NCBI GenBank assembly: GCA_016707685.1 | Contig: JADJHE010000005.1 | Span: 1 to 64,000, forward strand | Direction: 5' to 3' | DNA from: Bacteroidota bacterium | GTDB taxonomy: Bacteria > Bacteroidota > Bacteroidia > 2-12-FULL-35-15 | Length of the DNA stretch: 64,000 bases | Translations under genes and position numbers: made by a program | Notes under the pieces: model-generated | What the model was told of the DNA's origin: nothing | Databases searched by the model: none | The model's input: the letters and a program-made list of their open reading frames with translations, nothing else | Shown: positions 7,048 to 15,464 of the stretch, piece by piece | Position numbering within the stretch: the first letter of the stretch is position 1 | How the letters are laid out: the number at the start of each line of letters is the position of its first letter

Positions 7048-7821
7048 TTAAATGAATCCTGCAATAAGAAGTATTGCAAAAACGAACAACATTATTGCAA
7101 CTATTACTTGCAATGATTTTACCGTAATTTTTTTGAGAAGCTTATTGCCAACATAAGCACCAATAAAGGCTGATAAAGTAGCGGCAATAATTAAAGAATA
7201 ATTAAAATGCTCGTGATTGGCAAAAATTTGTTTAGAATAAACCGACAAACGAGAGATATCAATCATACAAGCAATAACAACACCTGTGGCGATATAGGCT
7301 TCTTTTGATAAATTAGCACGTATCAAAAAAGCACTGCGCAAAGCACCCTGATTGCCCGATAAACCACCAAAAAAACCACTCAACAAACCACCCAAAGGCA
7401 AATACTTTTTATCGAACTGTAAGTTTGCTAATGCTGGAATTAAATCGAACAAAGCAAAAAACATAAGTAATAAGCCAATGATTAATTTAACTGGCATAAT
7501 AATCATTTCTTTACCCATTAAGGGATAAGAATACAATGGATCCATATCCGAAATCAAGGAAAGGATATAAGCTCCAATAAAGGCTGCAATGATAGAAGGC
7601 AAGCCAAATCGATAAACAATTTGTTTATCGACATGCTTGCCTACTAAAAATAATTTGAAAATATTATTTAAGAAATGTACAATTGCGGTGAGTGCTATAG
7701 CAATGGGAATTGGAAAGAATAATCCAAAAACAGGTACTAACAAGGTTCCTAATCCAAAGCCCGAAAAAAGTGTTAACCCCGAACCAATTAATGCTACTAA
7801 ACAAATAACAATGTACTCCAT
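7048..7821 (-). CDS. Sulfite exporter TauE/SafE family membrane protein
   Basis: The 257-residue protein is almost entirely hydrophobic with about eight predicted membrane helices. It has the glycine-rich TauE/SafE motif near the N-terminus (SGFGLGTLLVPVFG) and its repeat in the second half (GGLLSGFFGGLSGNQGALRS). Family members export sulfite, sulfoacetate or related organosulfur anions across the inner membrane. The actual substrate here is unknown. The start codon is 4 bp from the stop of the upstream GPx gene, which implies cotranscription and probably translational coupling. Confidence 0.88.
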   Translation of the reverse strand: MEYIVICLVALIGSGLTLFSGFGLGTLLVPVFGLFFPIPIAIALTAIVHFLNNIFKLFLVGKHVDKQIVYRFGLPSIIAAFIGAYILSLISDMDPLYSYPLMGKEMIIMPVKLIIGLLLMFFALFDLIPALANLQFDKKYLPLGGLLSGFFGGLSGNQGALRSAFLIRANLSKEAYIATGVVIACMIDISRLSVYSKQIFANHEHFNYSLIIAATLSAFIGAYVGNKLLKKITVKSLQVIVAIMLFVFAILLIAGFI

Positions 7822-7825
7822 TGAA

Positions 7826-8362
7826 TTATTTTTTAATCCACTCTTCTATTTTTCCTCCCATTGGTTTGTCGCTTGAATAAGCTACATCTACCAACTCTCC
7901 TTTTTCATTAATCATGTATTTTTGAAAATTCCATTTTACAGCAGAATCCATTTTGCTGTTTTTTGCTTTTTGGGTTAACCATTGGTACACCAAATGCATA
8001 TCATCACCTTTTACCGAAATTTTTTCCATCATCATAAATGATACACCATAATTTTTGGTGCAAAATTCTTTAATTTCAGTGTTTGAACCTGGTTCTTGCT
8101 TCATGAAATTATTTGCAGGAAAACCAATGATTACCAAATTTTTGTCTTTATACGTTTTATACAAAGTTTCTAAATCTTCGTATTGTGGTGTATAACCGCA
8201 TTTAGAAGCAGTGTTTACAATCAGTACTTTTTTACCTTTTAATTCTGAAAATTTAAATTCTTTACCATCAATGGTAGTTGCTGTTAAATCATAAAATGAT
8301 TGTTGTGCATTTAGTGTGAATGCACATAAAATGATTGCTAATAAACTGCTGATTTTTTTCAT
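7826..8362 (-). CDS. Glutathione peroxidase family protein, exported
   Basis: The 178-residue protein has a signal peptide (MKKISSLLAIILCAFTLNAQ) and one thioredoxin-fold GPx domain. The catalytic cysteine is in NTASKCGYT, the glutamine in NNFMKQEPG and the tryptophan in VKWNFQKY. The selenocysteine of animal enzymes is replaced by Cys. Such enzymes usually take electrons from thioredoxin rather than glutathione. Export puts it in the periplasm. It is the first gene of the operon with TauE/SafE and bshB1, and a -7 box (TAACTTTG) lies just upstream. Confidence 0.9.
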   Translation of the reverse strand: MKKISSLLAIILCAFTLNAQQSFYDLTATTIDGKEFKFSELKGKKVLIVNTASKCGYTPQYEDLETLYKTYKDKNLVIIGFPANNFMKQEPGSNTEIKEFCTKNYGVSFMMMEKISVKGDDMHLVYQWLTQKAKNSKMDSAVKWNFQKYMINEKGELVDVAYSSDKPMGGKIEEWIKK

Positions 8363-8376
8363 GGTTTTATTTTTTA

Positions 8377-8384
8377 CAAAGTTA
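8377..8384 (-). promoter_or_regulatory. -7 box of the GPx-TauE-bshB1 operon
   Basis: TAACTTTG on the minus strand matches TAnnTTTG and lies 15 bp upstream of the GPx start codon, giving a short leader. Confidence 0.55.
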
Positions 8385-8435
8385 GTGTTTATTGAATAAC
8401 AATGAAACGAATGGAATGTTTGATTAAAAATTATT

Positions 8436-8503
8436 TTGCAGGTGATAACACCTGCAAGGGCATAAAAATCAGTTTAAGCCATTGTTGGTGTTATCACCAA
8501 CAA
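8436..8503. repeat. Paired REP-like palindromes (B then A)
   Basis: B is at 8436-8457 and A at 8482-8503. Both are perfect 22-bp palindromes sharing the core GGTGTTATCACC in opposite orientation. The order is the reverse of the pairs at 717 and 8801. Confidence 0.85.
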
Positions 8504-8558
8504 ACTTGGTGGCATAGTTTCCTTGCAGATTATAACCAATAGTTATTAAAAATGCTAT

Positions 8559-8604
8559 TTGCTTTTTCCTTGATGAAAAAGCAACAATCCGCCTGAGGCG
8601 GACA
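8559..8604. repeat. Two adjacent hairpins
   Basis: TTGCTTTTTC and GAAAAAGCAA form a perfect 10-bp stem with a 6-base loop at 8559-8584. The palindrome CCGCCTGAGGCGG follows. They resemble dispersed intergenic repeats rather than a terminator, because no gene ends here. Confidence 0.6.
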
Positions 8605-8800
8605 AGAAAACATGATCGCTCCCCGCCTCTCCCTTTTTTCTCGAAAATCTACGAATGCGGCTAAAGCTCATTCTTTGATTTTCTGATAAAAAAGCGTTCA
8701 CCACATGTCGGCATCGCATGTTTTCATTCCCACCCGCTGCTTCGCAAAGTAGAATCAATTGAGCTAAAGCTTCAAAAATCTGTGCTTTGTAATTAAGCCT

Positions 8801-8863
8801 TTGTTGGTGTTATCACCAACAAATTTGATGCAATAGCTTTCTTGCAGGTGATAACACCAGCAA
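8801..8863. repeat. Paired REP-like palindromes (A then B)
   Basis: A is at 8801-8822 (perfect palindrome) and B at 8842-8863 (one mismatch, CCAGCAA). Outer flanks GCCTTTG and CAAGGGC pair, so the whole unit is also an inverted repeat. Confidence 0.85.
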
Positions 8864-8875
8864 GGGCTGAAAACA

Positions 8876-8905
8876 AAACGCGCATCCCAAAAGGAATGCG
8901 CGTTT
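8876..8905 (-). terminator. Terminator of the M36 peptidase gene
   Basis: AAACGCGCAT and ATGCGCGTTT form the stem. On the minus strand it is followed by TGTTTTC. It lies 22 bp after the stop codon. Confidence 0.75.
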
Positions 8906-8926
8906 GTATTTAAAACTAATATTTTA

Positions 8927-11905
8927 TTATTTTACAATCGAAACTTTGCGTACAAAATTGTTTGTTGCTGTTTTTACGTTCAGGGTATACAATCCCATTG
9001 CGAATTCAGCGGTTTCAATTTTTAAGTTGTGATTTCCAATACCAGGATTTGAAATTGATTTGGTGTATACCAAAGCACCTAATTGATTGTACATTTCAAT
9101 TACTAATGATTCATTTTTAATTAAATCGTAATTGATAGTAACAACATTGCTTGCTGGATTTGGATAAATGCTAACCGCTGCAACAGCATTGTTTTCATTC
9201 ACACCAACCGATGCTTCTTCGTATAAATATAAATCATCGATAGCAGCTTCAACCAAACTTCCACCATTTAAATTAGCACCTGTAATCAAGGAATCTTCTG
9301 CCACAAAACGCACTTGAACAGTAGAGGATAAAGTAACATAATCTTTTACTCTAAATGCAAATCGTCTCCAGCTTTTATCTGAAACATTCGTACGTTCTAC
9401 TTTTACCCAATTGGTACCATCGTTTGAAATTTGTGTTTCCCAATAATCATTCGCAGGATTTGCACCTGATGGAGGATTATTGATATACCAACGATAATAG
9501 GTAAATATTGGATTTGTATATGTACTCAAGTTATAAATTGGTGAACCTAATGTTGTTTCACCACCATCCACATCGTTTGTTCCTAATGCCGATGATGCAG
9601 CAGGTGCATTTCCAGTAACAGCACAAAATTGTCCGCCTACTGTGTGTTGATAGTCGGGCTGAACAACAGTACTTGCATCACCTGGAGTTGCAAATGAACC
9701 CATTGGTACATCTACTGTCCAATCGCCAGAAGTAGCATTGTCAGAAGCTAAACCAACTTCCCAATTACCAATGTTATCATCAAAATCTTCCTGACTCATT
9801 AAAGTTGTACCACTTAAAATAAAATGAGGAATATTGGGATTTGTTAAATTAGCAGCAACTGGTTGAACAGCACTTAAGGAACCATTGGTACCTTCTAAAC
9901 CAATATAATATCCAATAACAGTACCTTGTGGTTGAGAAGGAATTGTACCTGAATAGGCCGAACCAGAAGTATTGCTCATCGCTACTCCTGTCCAGCTACC
10001 TGTTCTATTGATTTTATAATACAATTTAGCTGAAGCTAAAGCCCAAGGATAGGTAACCGTTACGTTTGCATTAATTGGAATGCCTTGGTTTGCAAGTGTT
10101 GCTTCAACTGGCGTATGCGTTACAACAGCATTCGACAATAAGGTGATGCCATGCAATTCAAATGCATCTACAATTGAATTATCGTTTGGAGTTCCATTGG
10201 TAATATCATTATCACCACCATTTGATGGAACATCATCTGCATTCAATGCTTCAATTAAAATATCAACATAAACTTGTCCTTCTGTTCCGTCCGGACCAGT
10301 TACCAATGCAAAAAATGTTTCTTTGTATAAATCCATCATTTGTTGCAAGTTCCCAAAATTCAATCCAGTATCCCACCAAGCACCAGCTATGATTTCACCA
10401 TCAGCATGTACTTCGCCTATTAAATCCTGAGGATATACTTTTTTATCAATATCGTAACGTCTAACAAAAACAGTAGGATCAACATCGTCCATACCAATAC
10501 CCAATACAGGATTTGCCGTAACGCCTAATGCCCAAATATCAGCATACCCTTCGCCCATTGCTCCATTATTAAATGAACCACCTTGCGCTTGGTAAAATTT
10601 ATCATTGATACCATGTCCGTATTCATGGTAAACTACATCACCCACTTGGGCTAATGAATTACATCCACCACCAAGTGCATAAAAATTAATCGATACACCA
10701 TTGTAAAAAGCATTGCAGGTTCCTGCAACATCAACATTGGTGATTAATGCATTATCCATATCGGTAAATGATGGAAATTTTGTTTTCATATAATCATGAA
10801 TAATGTTTACATGATAATATGCCGAAAGCTCTCTGATGTTTGCATTTGCATCAAACGACAATGTATTGGTTCCAGGTGTTACAGATGCAACATACGAAGG
10901 TGTAATGCTTCCAGTAACTACTTTCGACCATGAACCTTCTAAAGTAAATGTTACAGAAGTAGGAGTTGAATTCGTTAAGCCAATAAATCCACTTGCATCT
11001 GTATTATAGGTTGTAGCACCTTCAACAGCTTTTAAATTAGTCAATGGCATAACGCCACTTGGATTGTATGGATGTGTTGGATAAACTGTTCCTGTAATAG
11101 TAATGTCGGTATTTGCAGGAGGTATTGGACTTGGTGTAAAGTGCAATACTTTATTTGTTCTGGAAATAACTTTACCTGTTGCAGCATCCACCAGTGTTAA
11201 ATATTTTGCTGGCACATTGGTATTGTCTAGTGTTTCGATGGTTACTTCGTATACCAATTTATAAACATTTTGTTTGAATTCTGGAATTGGCAAAACAAAT
11301 AATTCATTATTTACTGAGCTGCTTGTAACCTGATCAGCAATGCCTGTTTGTGCAAATTGAATAGCAGCACTAGGCGAAATAGTAGCATTGGTAGAAATAG
11401 CTATATCATTATACACATCGCAACCAAAAGTAACAACTTGGCCAGCTTGCGTAAATTTAACATACATATGGCTATTCAATACTTTTACTCCTTGGTATTT
11501 TTGGTAATAATGAACGTATTGATAACTTTCAGATGTACCCGTATTTGAATACACCAAATCACCAACTGGAATATTGAAAGCTCCTAATTTTGAATTGATA
11601 AAATTCATTGCTTTCATTTCTGGTGTCATACCAAACACGGTAATTGGTTTTCCAAAAGCACGATGAGGTTTTGAATTTTCTTCGTTAAAAACAACATACC
11701 ATGTTCCATTTGCAGCAACAAAGTTTTTCCACGAACTACGTTCGCGTAACTCTTGCTGATAAGCAACATCGGCTAGTCGTTTAGGATTGGTGATGTAACG
11801 AACATCATTTTTGTTTGCATTGGAGATAACACCGCCTTCGGATGAAAATCCAATGTTTGCCATAAGCAACAAGCCAATAGCAATTGTACATTTTTTTAGT
11901 AGCAT
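8927..11905 (-). CDS. M36 (fungalysin-type) metallopeptidase with T9SS type A sorting domain
   Basis: A 992-residue secreted protease. Residues 1-21 are a signal peptide (IAIGLLLMANIGFSSE). A fungalysin/thermolysin propeptide (FTP) region follows at about 55-250. The M36 catalytic domain has the zinc motif HEYGH at residues 427-431, with the third ligand in GEGYADIWAL about 25 residues later. The region from about 690 to 900 resembles a jelly-roll/MAM-like domain (FDDNIGNWEVG, SWRRFAFRVKDYV). The last 80 residues form a Por-type sorting domain (VSIYPNPASNVVTINYD ... GLYTLNVKT). It is predicted to cross the outer membrane by T9SS and to degrade extracellular protein. It is a single gene with its own terminator. 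Confidence 0.93.
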   Translation of the reverse strand: MLLKKCTIAIGLLLMANIGFSSEGGVISNANKNDVRYITNPKRLADVAYQQELRERSSWKNFVAANGTWYVVFNEENSKPHRAFGKPITVFGMTPEMKAMNFINSKLGAFNIPVGDLVYSNTGTSESYQYVHYYQKYQGVKVLNSHMYVKFTQAGQVVTFGCDVYNDIAISTNATISPSAAIQFAQTGIADQVTSSSVNNELFVLPIPEFKQNVYKLVYEVTIETLDNTNVPAKYLTLVDAATGKVISRTNKVLHFTPSPIPPANTDITITGTVYPTHPYNPSGVMPLTNLKAVEGATTYNTDASGFIGLTNSTPTSVTFTLEGSWSKVVTGSITPSYVASVTPGTNTLSFDANANIRELSAYYHVNIIHDYMKTKFPSFTDMDNALITNVDVAGTCNAFYNGVSINFYALGGGCNSLAQVGDVVYHEYGHGINDKFYQAQGGSFNNGAMGEGYADIWALGVTANPVLGIGMDDVDPTVFVRRYDIDKKVYPQDLIGEVHADGEIIAGAWWDTGLNFGNLQQMMDLYKETFFALVTGPDGTEGQVYVDILIEALNADDVPSNGGDNDITNGTPNDNSIVDAFELHGITLLSNAVVTHTPVEATLANQGIPINANVTVTYPWALASAKLYYKINRTGSWTGVAMSNTSGSAYSGTIPSQPQGTVIGYYIGLEGTNGSLSAVQPVAANLTNPNIPHFILSGTTLMSQEDFDDNIGNWEVGLASDNATSGDWTVDVPMGSFATPGDASTVVQPDYQHTVGGQFCAVTGNAPAASSALGTNDVDGGETTLGSPIYNLSTYTNPIFTYYRWYINNPPSGANPANDYWETQISNDGTNWVKVERTNVSDKSWRRFAFRVKDYVTLSSTVQVRFVAEDSLITGANLNGGSLVEAAIDDLYLYEEASVGVNENNAVAAVSIYPNPASNVVTINYDLIKNESLVIEMYNQLGALVYTKSISNPGIGNHNLKIETAEFAMGLYTLNVKTATNNFVRKVSIVK

Positions 11906-11992
11906 TTTAATATAGGATTTAGATTAGAGTTGTAGTAAAGAAAAGAAAAAAAATGCTAAAAGTCAAGACAAATGTTAAGCAATTATTTGGTT

Positions 11993-12754
11993 TCAGAGCT
12001 CAATTTTTAATCCATCGTATGCTAACTGAATGTTGGTAGGCAATTCCTGCTGAACTTGCTCATGCAAACCCAGTTGATGGCTAATATGTGTGAAATAAGC
12101 TACATCGGGCTTCAATTCCTCAACCAATCGAATAGCCTCATTTAGGGTAAAATGAGAAATATGAGGTTCTCGTCTTAAAGCATTTAGCACTAAAACTTTG
12201 GAGCCTTTAATTTTTTCTTTTTCTTCATCCGAAATAAAATTGGCATCGGTGATATAAGTAAAATCACCAATACGAAATCCGAATACAGGCAATTTATAAT
12301 GCATTACATGAATGGGCATTACAGGTACACCATGAATAAGGGTCGATTTATTTTCGAGCAAATGAAGATTGATTTCTGGAATTCCAGGATATTTAAAGTC
12401 GCTAAAGATATAGGCAAACTCCCTGCGAATGGCCTCTTGAACATTTTGAGAAGCATACACATCCATTTTTTTTTGATTCACAAAATTGAACGCACGTATA
12501 TCGTCAAAGCCTGCTGTATGGTCTTTATGCTCGTGTGTAAAAATAATTGCATCTACATTTTTAACCTCCTCACGTAACATTTGCTGTCTAAAATCGGGAC
12601 CTGTATCAATCACAAAGCTCCTTCCATCAACTTCTATCCACACAGAAGAACGCAAACGCTTATCGCGACTATCTGTAGACTTACAAATAGCGCAAGGGCA
12701 TGCTATAATTGGCACTCCTTGAGATGTTCCTGTTCCTAAAAATGTAATTTTCAA
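11993..12754 (-). CDS. MBL-fold metallo-hydrolase, PhnP-like
   Basis: The 253-residue cytoplasmic protein starts directly with FLGTGTSQGVP, then the cysteine-rich segment CPCAICKST and the metal motif THEHKDHTAG. A late histidine lies in HFTLNEAI and another in YFTHISHQLG. This matches PhnP-type phosphoribosyl cyclic phosphodiesterases, and the family is universally present in Bacteroidota without a phn operon. The substrate is probably a cyclic phosphodiester, by family inference. It is transcribed divergently from the histidine kinase gene. Confidence 0.85.
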   Translation of the reverse strand: MKITFLGTGTSQGVPIIACPCAICKSTDSRDKRLRSSVWIEVDGRSFVIDTGPDFRQQMLREEVKNVDAIIFTHEHKDHTAGFDDIRAFNFVNQKKMDVYASQNVQEAIRREFAYIFSDFKYPGIPEINLHLLENKSTLIHGVPVMPIHVMHYKLPVFGFRIGDFTYITDANFISDEEKEKIKGSKVLVLNALRREPHISHFTLNEAIRLVEELKPDVAYFTHISHQLGLHEQVQQELPTNIQLAYDGLKIEL

Positions 12755-12862
12755 AGCATTAACTTTAATTGCATAAATGTAAAACTCAATTAGCAGAATA
12801 ACTAAATTTTTGAAAAATTTTTATCCACTATTTTTAGTAAGTTTACCTCCTAAAAGAAAAAA

Positions 12863-14104
12863 ATGGCACTTAATATTTGGAAAAATATTTCAAGCATAGG
12901 AATCAAACCCGATTATTCCGAAGAGCAGATAAAACGAATCATGCTTACGAATCAGTATTGTTTGGTAGCATTAATTATTTTCTTTTTTAGTGGCATCAAC
13001 AATTTTGTGCTGGGAGATACATTTTCTGCAATCATTATTGAATTGTATACACTTGTTTGTTTAATAGGATTTTGGCTAAACAAAAAAGGACATCATGCTT
13101 TTGCAACTTCTTTTATATTATTATCAATAAGCATTGCTATTTTTTATTTCGACTCCTATTCGGGATTAGCCTCTGGAACATTTTTATATTATTTCCCTTT
13201 GGCACTTGCTGTTGCATTTATATTTGAAAGCAGTGAAAAAAAGGCAATTATAATCCACTTTGCTTTTCCAATCATTTTGTTAACCATTAATGTACTTACG
13301 CACTACCAATTATTCAGAAGCGAATTTTTAACGGACAGCGATCGCTACAACATGTTCATGTTTAATTTACCGTTTAGCATTACCTCCATTGGCTTATTTG
13401 TGTTTCTTACAATGTCGAACAACAAACGTCAGCACGATCTATATGAACAGCAAATAAACGAACGAAAAGAAACTGAAAAAATAATTAAACAAGCTCTTAT
13501 TGAAAAAGAAATTCTTTTAGCCGAAATTCATCATCGCGTAAAAAATAATTTATCCATTATAGCAAGCTTATTCAACTTACAAATAAGCACCATTGAAAAT
13601 GAAGTTGCTCAAAATATTTTATTGGAAAGTAAAAACAGAGTAAAATCCATGGCACTCATCCATGATAAACTTTATAAAAATGATAGCTTTAATGATGTTG
13701 ATTTTAGTGCTTATATTTCGGAACTGATTACAGAAATCAAGTATTCCTACCCTACACTCTCTGCAAACATCGACATACAAACGAATATTAGCAACACCAA
13801 ACTAAATGTAAACAATGCTATTCCATGTGGGTTAATACTGAATGAGCTATTAACAAATTGCTACAAACATGCATTCAAAGGACGCGATAAAGGAACCATT
13901 ACAATTGAGTTTTCGAGCACTGGAAAAAATGTAACATTAAAGGTAAAAGATGATGGTACAGGATTAAAGGCGGGCTACGAAAATAGCGAATCCTTGGGAA
14001 TGGTTGTTATTTTGTCGTTATCAGATCAGTTAGGTGGCAAACACACTTTTACAGTTGACAATGGCACATGCTTCGAACTGACATTCGTTCAGGAGCCTAT
14101 TTAA
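12863..14104 (+). CDS. Membrane-bound sensor histidine kinase, HisKA_2 type
   Basis: The 413-residue protein has six predicted membrane helices in residues 25-195, without a recognisable extracellular sensor domain. A short coiled coil (ERKETEKIIKQALIEKE) leads to the HisKA_2 dimerisation domain. The phospho-acceptor motif is AEIHHRVKNNLSIIASLF, with His 224 the probable site. The HATPase domain shows the N box NELLTNCYKHAF and the G box VKDDGTGL. HisKA_2 kinases often act with stand-alone receivers, and no response regulator is nearby. It is 28 bp upstream of cdaA on the same strand, so the two are probably cotranscribed. A possible promoter (TATTTTTA) precedes the start. Confidence 0.87.
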   Translation: MALNIWKNISSIGIKPDYSEEQIKRIMLTNQYCLVALIIFFFSGINNFVLGDTFSAIIIELYTLVCLIGFWLNKKGHHAFATSFILLSISIAIFYFDSYSGLASGTFLYYFPLALAVAFIFESSEKKAIIIHFAFPIILLTINVLTHYQLFRSEFLTDSDRYNMFMFNLPFSITSIGLFVFLTMSNNKRQHDLYEQQINERKETEKIIKQALIEKEILLAEIHHRVKNNLSIIASLFNLQISTIENEVAQNILLESKNRVKSMALIHDKLYKNDSFNDVDFSAYISELITEIKYSYPTLSANIDIQTNISNTKLNVNNAIPCGLILNELLTNCYKHAFKGRDKGTITIEFSSTGKNVTLKVKDDGTGLKAGYENSESLGMVVILSLSDQLGGKHTFTVDNGTCFELTFVQEPI

Positions 14105-14132
14105 AACAGCGTTTTTTTTGTATACTTGTACT

Positions 14133-14918
14133 ATGTTAAATCTGTTTATTACCATAAAGTTTATTGATGTAATAGACGTGTTGCTTGTAGCGGCATTGAT
14201 TTATCAATTGTATTACCTTATAAAAGGAACAGTTGCAGTAAATATTTTTGTTGGTATTTTACTTTTTTACTTATTATGGATTGCTGTTAAAGCACTAAAC
14301 ATGCAGCTATTTGGCAGTATATTGGGTAAATTTATTGATGTTGGTTTTATAGCATTGCTTATCGTATTTCAACAAGAGCTTAGGCGCTTTTTATTATTCA
14401 TTGGTACTAGCGACTTTTTTACCAAATCGAAATTTGGAAAAGGATTGTTTGATTTTAAATGGCAAGTAACAACTGAAACCTCTCTTGATATCAATGCTAT
14501 TATTAAGGCATGCAAACACATGGGTGAAACCAAAACGGGTGCACTCATTATAATCACCAAAAACAACGACTTAAAATTTTATGCCAATACGGGTGATACC
14601 ATTGATGCAAAAGTTTCGGGACGAATGATTGAAAGTATTTTCTACAAAAACTCTCCATTGCATGATGGTGCCGTAATTATTTCTAACAATGTAATTGTTG
14701 CTGCACGTTGTGTATTACCAGTAACAGAAAATAATGACTTTCCAGCTCACTTAGGAATGCGACACAGAGCAGCTGTTGGAATAACAGAAAATACGGATGC
14801 TGTTGCAATTATTGTTTCGGAACAAACTGGAGAAATTTCTCTATCCAAAGAAGGGGATTTAAAATACAGCCTAAGCCCGGAACGATTAAAAGAATTACTG
14901 GAAAAAGAATTTAACTAA
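14133..14918 (+). CDS. cdaA: Diadenylate cyclase CdaA
   Basis: This membrane enzyme makes cyclic di-AMP from two ATP. The 261-residue protein has three N-terminal membrane helices (residues 1-75, FVGILLFYLLWIAVKAL) and a cytoplasmic DAC domain. The catalytic motif DGA is at residues 178-180 (SPLHDGAVII) and RHR at 210-212 (GMRHRAAVGI). I chose ATG at 14133. A TTG at 14118 would add MYTCT but overlaps a possible -7-like box TATACTTG. In many bacteria cdaA sits with glmM or cdaR, and in Bacteroidota often with folP. Here it follows a histidine kinase. Its stop codon touches the stop of the convergent TPR lipoprotein gene with no spacer. Confidence 0.93.
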   Translation: MLNLFITIKFIDVIDVLLVAALIYQLYYLIKGTVAVNIFVGILLFYLLWIAVKALNMQLFGSILGKFIDVGFIALLIVFQQELRRFLLFIGTSDFFTKSKFGKGLFDFKWQVTTETSLDINAIIKACKHMGETKTGALIIITKNNDLKFYANTGDTIDAKVSGRMIESIFYKNSPLHDGAVIISNNVIVAARCVLPVTENNDFPAHLGMRHRAAVGITENTDAVAIIVSEQTGEISLSKEGDLKYSLSPERLKELLEKEFN

Positions 14919-15458
14919 TTATTTCCCAGCATTTTTCTTTTTAAACTCTTCAATTAACTGCTCATCTGTTTTACCTAAATTTTGAATGGCCGCTTTTGCA
15001 TCTTGTGCATAATGCGAACTTGGAAATTTTTGAATTACTTGCTCGTAAACCACTTTGGCAGAATCATCCTTATTCAAAAAATTATCCCAGATATAGCCTT
15101 GTAAATACCAACACTCTTCGATGTATTTGTATTTTGAAAAATTAGTAGTAACACCTTTGTAATAACCAATTGCTTGTTTGTATTGCATATTGGCAGTGGC
15201 TACTTCTCCTGCTTTAAATAAAAAATCAGGTGTTAATGAATCGTTTGGAAATTTTTCGATAAACTCCGAATAGGTTGTAATGGCCATATCTGCTTTAATG
15301 GGATCCAATTTATCGGCCACATACAATTCACTTTCAAACTTTTTAATTCGTTCTAACAAGATACTGCGATCGTCTTGTGTAGCCACTACTTTTTCTTCGT
15401 TACCAGCACAAGCGATTAATAAAGTTGAAATTAAAATCGAATAAATTATTTTTTTCAT
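14919..15458 (-). CDS. TPR lipoprotein, BamD-like
   Basis: The 179-residue protein has a lipoprotein signal (IISTLLIACAG) with the lipidated cysteine at about residue 17. The rest consists of TPR-like helical hairpins (YSEFIEKFPNDSLTPDFLF, YYKGVTTNF, YEQVIQKFPSSHYAQDAKAA). The repeats have the pattern of BamD/YbgF outer-membrane proteins, but the protein is shorter than BamD, so I do not assign that name. It is the last gene of the ruvX-def-TPR group, 6 bp after def, an order common in Bacteroidota. The role is probably envelope-related scaffolding. Confidence 0.75.
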   Translation of the reverse strand: MKKIIYSILISTLLIACAGNEEKVVATQDDRSILLERIKKFESELYVADKLDPIKADMAITTYSEFIEKFPNDSLTPDFLFKAGEVATANMQYKQAIGYYKGVTTNFSKYKYIEECWYLQGYIWDNFLNKDDSAKVVYEQVIQKFPSSHYAQDAKAAIQNLGKTDEQLIEEFKKKNAGK

Positions 15459-15464
15459 TGTAGT

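Larger units (their letters stand above)
8363..8926. other. 564-bp gene-free stretch with REP-like palindromes
   Basis: It contains the GPx promoter, two REP-like pairs (8436-8503, 8801-8863), a hairpin pair at 8559-8604 and the terminator of the M36 protease gene. A degenerate B-like sequence, TTGCAGATTATAACCAA, occurs near 8523. A 67-codon minus frame at 8555-8758 runs through the hairpins and is probably not a gene. Confidence 0.65.

Noticed and set aside
8555..8758. 67-codon minus-strand frame in the repeat-rich spacer
   Set aside because: It spans two hairpins, has unusual composition and no ribosome binding site, and seems to be a translated dispersed repeat.
717..8863. The spaced palindromes as a CRISPR array
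   Set aside because: Copies are kilobases apart or in inverted pairs, with no regular spacers and no cas genes.
14118..14132. TTG at 14118 as start of cdaA
   Set aside because: It adds MYTCT, overlaps a possible -7-like box, and the ATG at 14133 gives the usual CdaA N-terminus.
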